Of a stretch of DNA of 7,693 bases, positions 1 to 6,230 are shown piece after piece (within the stretch, counting starts at the first letter, position 1; each line of letters begins with the position of its first letter). Source of the stretch: an uncultured Alphaproteobacteria bacterium (lineage in GTDB: Bacteria > Pseudomonadota > Alphaproteobacteria > Minwuiales > Minwuiaceae); contig CAJYBQ010000144.1 in NCBI GenBank assembly GCA_913064755.1, positions 1-7,693 of the forward strand, read 5' to 3'. A program made the translations under genes and the position numbers. Under the pieces are notes generated by a model. It saw only the letters and a list, made by a program, of their open reading frames with translations. It was not told the origin of the DNA and did no database searches.

Positions 1-2267
1 TGTCGTCGGAGTCCTGCTCCTTCATCTTCCTGCCGGCCCGGGTGTTCGAAGGCAGTCGGGCCAGCGAGGTCCGCAAGCTGCTGGCCGATATCCGCCCCAT
101 CATGTTCCTGGCCGTTGTCGGCCTGCTGATCTCCGCCTTTGCCGTCGGCGGCGCGGTCTGGCTGGTATCGGGGATGAGCTTTCTCGTCTGCCTGCTGCTG
201 GGGGCGATCCTGTCCGCCACCGATCCCGTTGCCGTTGTCGCGATCTTCAAGGATCTCGGCGCGCCCAAGCGCCTGGCCGTGCTGGTGGAGGGCGAGAGCC
301 TTTTCAACGATGCGACCGCCATCGTGCTCTTCAACATCCTTGCCGCCATGATCATCGGCAACGTGGAGGCCGATTTCGTGGGCGGCACGCTCGGCTTCGT
401 GAAGGTGTTCTTCGGCGGGGTCGTCGTCGGCTTCATCATGGCGCGCGGTTTCGTCTGGCTGATCGGCCGGATGAGCGGCGTGGCGCTGGTGGAGGTCACG
501 CTGACGGTTTCGCTGGCCTATCTCTCTTTCCTGGTGGCGGAGCATTACCTGCATGTTTCAGGTGTCATGGCCGTTGTCACCTCGGCCCTGGTCATGGGAT
601 CACTCGGTCGGACAGGCATGTCCGCCAACGGCTGGCACCTGTTGCAGGAAACCTGGGAAAACCTGGGGTTCTGGGCCAACTCCCTGATCTTCGTGCTGGT
701 CGGACTTGCCGTGCCGTCGATCCTGTCGGTGTTCTCCGGCGGCATGTGGATGACCTTGCTGGTGCTGCTGGTCTCTGCCTTCACGGCCCGCGCCCTGCTG
801 ACCCACGGCCTGCTGCCGGTCTTCAGCCACCTGGGTCTGACGGGGAACGTCAGCCTGGGATTCCGCACCGTCATGTGGTGGGGGGGATTGCGCGGCGCCG
901 TCTCGCTCGCCCTGGCGCTGGCGATCTGGGAAAATGAATCCATTCCGCAGGATATCCGCGACTTCGTCGTGGCTCTGGTCTGCGCCTTCGTGCTGTTCAC
1001 CCTGTTCGTCAATGCGACGACGGTCGGGTCGGTGATGAAGGCATTCGGCCTCGACAAGCTGTCGCCGGCCGATCTGACGATCCGCAACCGTGCCATCTCG
1101 ACGGCGCTGGACCGTATCCAGCACCGTATCTCCGATGTTGCCGACAACCAGAAGATACCCGACGACGTGGCACAGGATGTCTCCGGCATCTACGCCGAAC
1201 GCGTTGCCGCGGCCCGTGCCGATGCCGCGAACGAGGCAGAACTGAGCGCCGATGACTGGATCAAGGTGGCGCTGATGGCGACACTGGGGCAGGAACGACG
1301 CGGTTTCCTGCGCCACTACGCCCAGGGGTACCTGTCATCGGCAATCGCCCGCTCCCTGCTGGCCATGAATGACGAGATGCTCGACGCGACCAAGCATGGC
1401 GGGCTGGAAGGCTATTCGCAGGCCTGCGACAAGGTTCTCGGCTTCAACCGTGGTTTCCTGCTCTCCTTGCAGCTGCAGCGCCGGTTCGGCCTGGCCGGGC
1501 CGCTTGCCCGTCGCTTTGCGGACCGGATGGAGCGGCTGCGGACCATGCGCGCCGTGCTGGCGGATGTCCGCCGTGATGGCATCGCCGATATCGAGGGGCT
1601 GGTGGGGCCGGAAGTCTCCGCCCGGCTCTGCGACATGCTGGACCAGCGGCTGGACAAGACCATGGCCGCGCTGACGGCGGTCCGCATCCAGTACCCTGAT
1701 TACGCCCGGCAGCTTCAGCTTCGATACCTGGAACGGGTTGCCCTGCGCCAGGAACGCCAGGATTACGATCGCCTGCACGAGGAAGCGGTGATCGGCGCGG
1801 AGATCCACGCCAGCCTGCAGGATGAACTGGAGGAGCGTTACGACCGCCTCGGTCGTCGCCCGGCGCTGGACCTTGGGCTCGACCCGGCGGAACTGGTGGC
1901 CAGCGTGCCGCTGTTCGAAGGCCTGGCACCGGACCGGATCAAGGCGATCTCCGACCTGCTGCGCCCGCAACTGGTGCTGCCCGGCGAGACCATCTTCCAC
2001 AAGGGCGATCCGGGCACGGCGATGTACTTCGTGTCATCCGGCGCGATCCGGGTCGATGTCGCGCCGAAGCCGGTGGTGCTGGGGTCTGGCCAGTTCTTTG
2101 GCGAGATCGCGCTGCTGAAGGACGCGCCGCGCAATGCCGACGTGGTTGCCGAAGGCTTCTGCGACCTGCTGGTGCTGGACCGGGCCGCGTTCCAGAAACT
2201 GCTGGCGGCCAACCCTGACCTGAAGGCCACTATCGAAGAAGTGGCGGAAGCCCGGATGACGGTGTGA
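1..2267 (+). CDS. CPA1-family Na+(K+)/H+ antiporter with C-terminal cyclic-nucleotide-binding domain (5' partial)
   Basis: Predicted inner-membrane monovalent cation/proton exchanger. The reading frame is open from base 3, and the residues before the first possible start (GTG at 42) already match the family's conserved LPxxxFEG region, so the true start is upstream of the window. Numbering from that GTG: ATDP at 59-62, GESLFNDA at 84-91 with the CPA1 Asn-Asp pair at 89-90, and WWGGLRG at 279-285, where CPA1 proteins have a conserved Arg. About nine to ten hydrophobic segments are visible up to residue ~335. A soluble, largely helical linker (~340-620) follows. Residues ~623-741 form a cNMP-binding fold with a phosphate-binding-cassette-like FFGEIALL (686-692) and Arg697 in APRNADV. 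This architecture recalls plant SOS1 and sperm NHE; ligand and cation are not known. The gene converges on the zntB-like gene 27 nt away. Confidence 0.92.
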   Translation, partial: SSESCSFIFLPARVFEGSRASEVRKLLADIRPIMFLAVVGLLISAFAVGGAVWLVSGMSFLVCLLLGAILSATDPVAVVAIFKDLGAPKRLAVLVEGESLFNDATAIVLFNILAAMIIGNVEADFVGGTLGFVKVFFGGVVVGFIMARGFVWLIGRMSGVALVEVTLTVSLAYLSFLVAEHYLHVSGVMAVVTSALVMGSLGRTGMSANGWHLLQETWENLGFWANSLIFVLVGLAVPSILSVFSGGMWMTLLVLLVSAFTARALLTHGLLPVFSHLGLTGNVSLGFRTVMWWGGLRGAVSLALALAIWENESIPQDIRDFVVALVCAFVLFTLFVNATTVGSVMKAFGLDKLSPADLTIRNRAISTALDRIQHRISDVADNQKIPDDVAQDVSGIYAERVAAARADAANEAELSADDWIKVALMATLGQERRGFLRHYAQGYLSSAIARSLLAMNDEMLDATKHGGLEGYSQACDKVLGFNRGFLLSLQLQRRFGLAGPLARRFADRMERLRTMRAVLADVRRDGIADIEGLVGPEVSARLCDMLDQRLDKTMAALTAVRIQYPDYARQLQLRYLERVALRQERQDYDRLHEEAVIGAEIHASLQDELEERYDRLGRRPALDLGLDPAELVASVPLFEGLAPDRIKAISDLLRPQLVLPGETIFHKGDPGTAMYFVSSGAIRVDVAPKPVVLGSGQFFGEIALLKDAPRNADVVAEGFCDLLVLDRAAFQKLLAANPDLKATIEEVAEARMTV

Positions 2268-2274
2268 GCCGCGG

Positions 2275-2293
2275 GGCGGCCCGGCGAGCCGCC
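2275..2293. terminator. possible bidirectional hairpin between convergent genes
   Basis: A perfect 6-bp inverted repeat, GGCGGC at 2275-2280 and GCCGCC at 2288-2293, encloses a 7-nt loop. It fills most of the 27-nt gap between the antiporter stop and the stop of the opposing zntB-like gene. There is no clear T-tract on either side, so it is a weak intrinsic-terminator candidate. In DNA this GC-rich such a short stem could be chance. Confidence 0.3.
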
Positions 2294-2294
2294 T

Positions 2295-3194
2295 TCATAT
2301 CCACTTGAGGCGTTTCAGGATCAGCAGTTGCAGGGCGGTCAGGGCGGCTGAACCGGCCAGCAGGTAGGTGAAGCCGCTGGCGTTCTCCGCCCATGGCACG
2401 CCGCCGACATTCGCCCCCAGCAGCGCCGCGATCAGGTTCAGGGGCAGGAATATCCCGGCGATGATGGTCAGGATGTAGGTGGCTCTCTGGCTTGCTTCCG
2501 CCGTCGCCTGGTCAATGCGGTCCTGGATCAGTCGGCTGTGGTCGCGGATCGCCTCCAGCGCGGCCACGTTGCGCCGCGTCGCATGCCAGCTTTCGCGCAG
2601 GGAGATCAGTTCGGCCGCGTCCAGCCACGCTGGTTCCGCCCCCAGAACCGCTTCCAGTGCGTCCGCCTGCGGCAGGCAGAACCGATGCAGCCAGATCGAC
2701 TGGCGGCGCAGTTCGGCCAGGTCCTGGGCCGACGGGTTGGGACCCGGCGCTTCCAGCACGTCCTCCAGGTCCGCCAGCCGCTTGTTCAGTTCCACGAGGG
2801 AATCCTTTACCCGCGTGGTCAGGCGCCCGACCAGGTGCACGACGATCCCGCCCGGTGTCACCGCCCCGGCGGCCGTGGCCACCATTTCCCGGGCTTCCTC
2901 GATCGCCCGGACCCGTTGCAGGGTCACTGTTTCAAGCTGGTCCTCCGTCACGGCGATCCGCACCGAAACCATGTCCTCGGGGCGCCGGTCCTCGTTCAGG
3001 TTGACGCCCCGGAGGATCAGCACGTCCGCCCCGTCGAACCGGGTAAAGCGCGGTTCGGTCTCATCGGCATTGATCGCGATCAGCGCGGGCAGGGGAAGGT
3101 CGCTCTCCGGGATTTCCTGCACGTGACCGGCGCGTCGCGGGTGGTGTTTCCAGATGGTCCCGTGGCCTGATTCCGCCTGACCCTGCACTGCCAT
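2295..3194 (-). CDS. zntB: ZntB-like CorA-superfamily divalent metal transporter
   Basis: Predicted inner-membrane pentameric transporter of the CorA/MIT superfamily, ZntB branch, which moves Zn2+ and related divalent cations. The 299-residue product has a cytoplasmic alpha/beta N-domain (~15-100, with the ETEPRF and LRGVNLN regions seen in ZntB), a long helical stalk (~120-235), TM1 (~240-258), the pore-entrance motif at 260-262 (Gly-Ala-Asn followed by VGGVP; E. coli ZntB has GVN-LGGIP and CorA has GMN), TM2 (~273-293) and a basic tail ending KRLKWI. AGGAG lies 7 nt before the ATG, and an in-frame stop at 3225-3227 with no other start in between fixes the start. The N-terminus is about 25-30 residues shorter than in E. 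coli ZntB (327 aa). Substrate is assigned by family only; import versus export is not decidable here. Confidence 0.87.
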   Translation of the reverse strand: MAVQGQAESGHGTIWKHHPRRAGHVQEIPESDLPLPALIAINADETEPRFTRFDGADVLILRGVNLNEDRRPEDMVSVRIAVTEDQLETVTLQRVRAIEEAREMVATAAGAVTPGGIVVHLVGRLTTRVKDSLVELNKRLADLEDVLEAPGPNPSAQDLAELRRQSIWLHRFCLPQADALEAVLGAEPAWLDAAELISLRESWHATRRNVAALEAIRDHSRLIQDRIDQATAEASQRATYILTIIAGIFLPLNLIAALLGANVGGVPWAENASGFTYLLAGSAALTALQLLILKRLKWI

Positions 3195-3201
3195 TGCCGT
3201 A

Positions 3202-3206
3202 CTCCT
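3202..3206 (-). promoter_or_regulatory. Shine-Dalgarno of the zntB-like gene
   Basis: On the minus strand AGGAG sits 7 nt upstream of the ATG at 3194. It supports this start despite the shorter-than-usual N-terminus. Confidence 0.7.
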
Positions 3207-3213
3207 GCCATGT

Positions 3214-3229
3214 CGTGATGGGTATCACA
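3214..3229. promoter_or_regulatory. CRP/FNR-like palindromic operator candidate
   Basis: The perfect inverted repeat GTGAT-N4-ATCAC at 3215-3228 lies in the divergent gap between the zntB-like gene and the lipoprotein operon. Written as CGTGA-N6-TCACA it differs from the CRP-type core TGTGA-N6-TCACA at one position. Its centre is about 27 nt upstream of the zntB-like start, where binding would probably block that gene, and about 50 nt upstream of the transcription start inferred for the rightward operon. The regulator's identity is inference; a Zur or other metal-responsive protein is an alternative given the neighbour. Confidence 0.45.
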
Positions 3230-3235
3230 CCGCCA

Positions 3236-3265
3236 TTGACCGCCCGCGAATCCTGTCGCTATCTG
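3236..3265 (+). promoter_or_regulatory. sigma70-like promoter candidate for the lipoprotein operon
   Basis: TTGACC at 3236-3241 and TATCTG at 3260-3265 are separated by 18 nt, giving a near-consensus -35 and a fair -10. The predicted start of transcription is near 3272, leaving a leader of about 20 nt that contains the ribosome-binding site of the first lipoprotein gene. Confidence 0.45.
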
Positions 3266-3279
3266 TAATTGCAGGCTGT

Positions 3280-3286
3280 GGAGGGG
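3280..3286 (+). promoter_or_regulatory. Shine-Dalgarno of the first lipoprotein gene
   Basis: A purine-rich GGAGGGG stretch ends 4 nt before the ATG at 3291, a strong ribosome-binding site. It is the best one in the three-gene operon. Confidence 0.65.
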
Positions 3287-3290
3287 TGCA

Positions 3291-3992
3291 ATGAGATATT
3301 TCCGTCTGGCGATGATACCGCTGCTGGCGCTGGTCCTGGTGGCGTGCCAGAGCACCGGTGAGCTGGCCCAGGAGCGCCCGCAGCTTCGGCCGGGCACCAC
3401 GAAGATCGCCCTGATGCCGATCGACGTGCAGCTGTTCGAACTGACCGCCGGCGGGCTGGAGGAGCCGAAGGCCGACTGGACCCGGCAGGCGGAAGTGCAC
3501 GTGCGCCGCGCGATCGGGGTCGTGCAGACGGAGAAGCAGTTGAAGCTGGTGGATTTCGATGCCAGCACCCTGCCGCTGGAACGCCAGAAGGTCATGGATC
3601 AACTGGTCAGGCTCCACGAAGTCGTCGGGCTGGAGGCATTCCTGCAGAACCGCTTTCCGCAGTTGCGTCCGCCCACCAAGCAGGGCCATTTCGACTGGTC
3701 GATCGGCACGGAAGTCCAGACGATTGCCGAGGTGACAGGTGCCCGATACGGTCTCTTCGTCTTCATGAAGGACAGTTATTCGTCCGGTGGCCGTGTCGCC
3801 CTGAATGTCGTTGTCGCACTGCTGGGGGGGAGCGTGCGGGGTGGAACGCAACTTGGCTATGCGTCGCTGGTGGACCTGCAGACCGGCCAGATTGCCTGGT
3901 TCGGAACGCTGCAGCGGGCCGCGGGCGACCTTCGGGACCAGGAACCGGCAGAGGAAGCCGTTCGCACCATGTTTGCCACCCTGTCCAACTGA
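3291..3992 (+). CDS. uncharacterised lipoprotein, first gene of an M48-protease operon
   Basis: A 233-residue protein with a lipoprotein signal peptide: basic N-terminus (MRYFR), hydrophobic core 6-18, and lipobox LVAC with Cys19 as the predicted lipidated residue. The residue after Cys is Gln, not Asp, which by the enterobacterial Lol rule favours the outer membrane. The mature part contains KIALMPIDVQLFELTAGG (~38-55), a helical middle, and a Gly-rich hydrophobic stretch (~165-185, VALNVVVALLGGSV) followed by GYASLVDLQTGQIAWFG. The last part resembles a beta-strand pattern in several periplasmic lipoproteins that form or assist envelope assemblies. I cannot assign it to a characterised family. 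Its TGA overlaps the next gene's ATG by one base (TGATG), so the two products are probably made together. Confidence 0.85.
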   Translation: MRYFRLAMIPLLALVLVACQSTGELAQERPQLRPGTTKIALMPIDVQLFELTAGGLEEPKADWTRQAEVHVRRAIGVVQTEKQLKLVDFDASTLPLERQKVMDQLVRLHEVVGLEAFLQNRFPQLRPPTKQGHFDWSIGTEVQTIAEVTGARYGLFVFMKDSYSSGGRVALNVVVALLGGSVRGGTQLGYASLVDLQTGQIAWFGTLQRAAGDLRDQEPAEEAVRTMFATLSN

Positions 3993-5170
3993 TGCATTTC
4001 ACGCGCCGACATCTGCTGTGCGGGTGCGCCGCCACGGCGCTGACCGGTTGTGTCGGCGCGGGGGGTGGCAAGCCGATAGCGGCCGGTTACGCCCCGGCCC
4101 TCGACAGTGTCGAGGGCGGGTTGTGGGAGATTTTCAACAAGGCGGAGGCCGATCTGAAGTTCTCCCCGCTGCGCATGACCGATGAGGAACTGAACCGCTA
4201 CGTAACCGACATCGCCTGTCGACTGGCGGGCAGTCATTGTCCGGACATGCGGGGCTACCTGGTGCGGACGCCGTTCTTCAACGCCAGCATGGCCCCGAAC
4301 GGCATGATGCAGGTCTGGTCAGGCCTGCTGCTCCGCTGTCAGAACGAGGCGCAACTGGCGGCCGTGCTCGGGCACGAGATCGGCCATTATCTCAAGCGCC
4401 ATTCTTTGCAGCGCTTCGAGCAGATGCGCGACAACGCCACGATCGCGGCGTTCCTCGGTATCGCCGTCGCGGCTGCGGGTGGCGGTGCCCTGGCCAACCT
4501 GCCGGGACTCGTGGCCCTGGCCAACATCTTTGCCTTCTCGCGGGAACAGGAACGCGAGGCGGATGGGGTCGGCCTGGAACTGATGGTCAACGCCGGTTAT
4601 TCGCCGATAGAGGCGTCCGAGATCTGGCGCGGTCTGATCCAGGAACGTGATGCCGGCCTGACTGCGGATGAACGTGCAGACCGGAAGGACAAGTCGGACG
4701 TGTTCTTCGCCAGTCACCCGGCCCCGGAAGATCGCGCCCAGACGCTTGCCCTGCAGGCGGCGGCATATCCCGGTGGCAAGCGGATCGTGGGAGAGGAACG
4801 CTACCTGGCGCAGGCGCGCGCGTTCCGGGACATGATGATGCAGGATGAACTGCGCCTGCATCAACACGACCGGACGCTGGTGATCGTCGATCGCATGAAG
4901 GCCGCGAACCCGGGTGACGCCGATCCGTTCTATTACGAGGGCGAAGTCTATCGTTCACGCAACGAAGGGCTGGATGACGGACTTGCCATGAGAGCCTACA
5001 GCCGCGCCATCGAGGCAGATGATGACCACGGGCTGGCGTGGCGGGGCATTGGCATCCTGCACCGGCGCGCCGGACGTGAAGCGGACGCCGCGACCGCATT
5101 CCAACGATATCTCGAACTGGTCCCCGACGCTTCGGACCGGCTGATGATCCAATCCTACGTGGGGGCCTGA
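3992..5170 (+). CDS. M48-family zinc metalloprotease lipoprotein with C-terminal TPR-like helices
   Basis: A 392-residue predicted periplasmic, membrane-anchored gluzincin, probably acting on misassembled envelope proteins (compare BepA, YcaL and mitochondrial Oma1). The signal peptide combines a Tat-like TRRHLL (4-9) with lipobox LTGC, Cys20. The zinc site is complete: HEIGH at 128-132 (His128 and His132 as ligands, Glu129 catalytic) and a downstream SREQEREAD at 183-191, where Glu187 is the likely third ligand. SHPAPEDR at 241-248 matches the conserved HPxxxxR of the family. A hydrophobic Ala/Gly stretch (~150-180) lies between the motifs, as in other M48 proteins. Residues ~310-385 look like two TPR-type helical pairs. 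No Shine-Dalgarno precedes the ATG, so translation probably depends on coupling through TGATG. Substrates are unknown. Confidence 0.93.
   Translation: MHFTRRHLLCGCAATALTGCVGAGGGKPIAAGYAPALDSVEGGLWEIFNKAEADLKFSPLRMTDEELNRYVTDIACRLAGSHCPDMRGYLVRTPFFNASMAPNGMMQVWSGLLLRCQNEAQLAAVLGHEIGHYLKRHSLQRFEQMRDNATIAAFLGIAVAAAGGGALANLPGLVALANIFAFSREQEREADGVGLELMVNAGYSPIEASEIWRGLIQERDAGLTADERADRKDKSDVFFASHPAPEDRAQTLALQAAAYPGGKRIVGEERYLAQARAFRDMMMQDELRLHQHDRTLVIVDRMKAANPGDADPFYYEGEVYRSRNEGLDDGLAMRAYSRAIEADDDHGLAWRGIGILHRRAGREADAATAFQRYLELVPDASDRLMIQSYVGA
4097..4117. repeat. 21-nt perfect inverted repeat inside the M48 gene
   Basis: Ten-base arms GCCCTCGACA (4097-4106) and TGTCGAGGGC (4108-4117) flank a single G. 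It falls within codons ~36-42, just after the signal peptide of the M48 protease. As RNA it could form a strong stem with a loop of 3-5 nt. It may be a protein-binding palindrome, a translation-modulating hairpin, or chance in GC-rich coding sequence. Confidence 0.6.
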
Positions 5171-5174
5171 GAGC

Positions 5175-5771
5175 ATGAAAATCCGCAATGGCATGGCGAC
5201 CTTGCTGCTCGTCTTTGTTCTGTCCGCCTGTGCGACCTATTCAAAGGTCGATACCGGCCAGCGGGTACCTGTTGGCGAAGGCATCACGGTGACGGCCGTC
5301 GGCGGCTGGGCCTCGATTTCCCACCAGCTCATTTCGAATACCGGCGCGGATGCGATCTGGACGGTGGACGGACCGAGCATCAACCACCTGACATTCTATT
5401 CCGCGATCAGATCGGGTGAGCCGATGCTGGTCGTGCCGAATTCGGATGTGGAACTGCCGGTCTGGCGAACGGGCATGACCGAACCAGACGTGATGGAATT
5501 TGTCGAAGGCTCTCTTGCCAAGGCCAACAAGCTGCCGTTCATCGAGACGGAGAACCTGCGGCCGCACACGTTCCTCGGCCAGCCGGGCTTTGCGTTCGAG
5601 TTCAACCTGGTGAACCAGAAGCAGCTGGAAATCCGGGGCCTGGTCATCGGTACCCAGGCTGGCGGCGTGCTGCGCATGATGACCTACACCGCCCCGAAGC
5701 TGCATTTCTTTGCCAAGGACGAGGCATCCGCGCGCGCCATCGCGGCAACCGCGCAACTGACGGGCAGCTGA
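5175..5771 (+). CDS. uncharacterised lipoprotein, third gene of the M48-protease operon
   Basis: A 198-residue protein with a lipoprotein signal peptide: MKIRNG, hydrophobic core 7-18, and lipobox LSAC with Cys19; Ala follows the Cys, again favouring the outer membrane by the Lol rule. The mature part is a compact alpha/beta domain. Its C-terminal half (HTFLGQPGFAFEF near 127-139, then alternating strands and a final helix rich in Ala) has the look of a small periplasmic domain with no catalytic motif I can name. It starts 4 nt after the protease stop, with a weak GAGAG just before the ATG, so it belongs to the same transcript. Function unknown; a partner or regulator of the protease is a reasonable guess from context only. 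Confidence 0.83.
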   Translation: MKIRNGMATLLLVFVLSACATYSKVDTGQRVPVGEGITVTAVGGWASISHQLISNTGADAIWTVDGPSINHLTFYSAIRSGEPMLVVPNSDVELPVWRTGMTEPDVMEFVEGSLAKANKLPFIETENLRPHTFLGQPGFAFEFNLVNQKQLEIRGLVIGTQAGGVLRMMTYTAPKLHFFAKDEASARAIAATAQLTGS

Positions 5772-5781
5772 ACCCGTTCAG
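5757..5781. terminator. possible hairpin across the convergent stop codons
   Basis: CTGACGGG at 5757-5764 can pair with CCCGTTCAG at 5773-5781 with one bulged base and an 8-nt loop. It spans the ends of the third lipoprotein gene and of yqgF, which are separated by only 6 nt. There is no T-tract, so it is a weak terminator or pausing candidate for either strand. Confidence 0.28.
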
Positions 5782-6230
5782 ACCCTGAGGTCGAGGGCGC
5801 CCTGCAGGATGTAGGCGGCCGCATGGGCGTCGATGACCTCTGCCCGCCGGCGGCGTGACACGTCCTGTTCGATCAGGCTGCGTTCCACCGCGCTGGTCGA
5901 CAGCCGCTCGTCGACGAAGGCCATGGGCAGGTCGAAGGTCCGTTCGAGGTTGCGCTGGAACGCCCGCACCGACTGTGCCCGCGGCCCGGAAGTGCCGTCC
6001 ATGTTGAGGGGCAGGCCGACCACGATCCCGCCCGCGCCGGTCTTTTCGATGATCTGCCGCAATTCCTCCAGGTCCGCCTTCAGCTTCTTGCGCAGGATCA
6101 CCTGCAGCGGCGTGGCGACCATGTGGGCGGAATCGCAGACCGCGACACCAATGGTCTTGGTGCCGGGGTCGAGACCGATCAGTCGCTTGCCTGCCGCCGT
6201 CCGTCGCAGCGCGGTCGGGTCAAGCAGCAC
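5778..6230 (-). CDS. yqgF: YqgF/RuvX-family nuclease (putative pre-16S rRNA nuclease / Holliday-junction-resolvase fold)
   Basis: Cytoplasmic RNase H-fold nuclease; in E. coli YqgF is implicated in processing the 5' end of 16S rRNA, and the family was first named as a putative Holliday junction resolvase. Numbered from the GTG at 6230 (150 aa, usual for the family): LIGLDPGTKTIGVAV at 17-31 with catalytic Asp21, VVGLPLNMDG at 70-79, FVDERLST at 105-112, and Asp134 in VIDAHAAAYIL. The GTG is chosen because it overlaps the stop of the upstream dioxygenase gene as TAGTG, implying coupled translation, and yields a normal N-terminus. A TTG at 6266 would add 12 residues overlapping that gene and has no visible ribosome-binding site. 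The gene is presumably cotranscribed with the dioxygenase. Confidence 0.92.
   Translation of the reverse strand: MLLDPTALRRTAAGKRLIGLDPGTKTIGVAVCDSAHMVATPLQVILRKKLKADLEELRQIIEKTGAGGIVVGLPLNMDGTSGPRAQSVRAFQRNLERTFDLPMAFVDERLSTSAVERSLIEQDVSRRRRAEVIDAHAAAYILQGALDLRV

Noticed and set aside
600..1316. Long minus-strand open frames opposite the antiporter.
   Set aside because: Low-complexity, Arg/Gln/His-rich translations with no domain; expected antisense shadows of GC-rich coding sequence.
42..2267. GTG at 42 as the true start of the antiporter.
   Set aside because: The frame is open upstream to the window edge and the upstream residues match the conserved family region; the gene is cut by the window.
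3080..3595. Minus-strand frame of 171 codons spanning the zntB-like start and the first lipoprotein gene, considered as the missing ZntB N-terminus.
   Set aside because: Its translation shows no ZntB-like features, it is in another frame, and it overlaps two well-supported genes and their promoter region.
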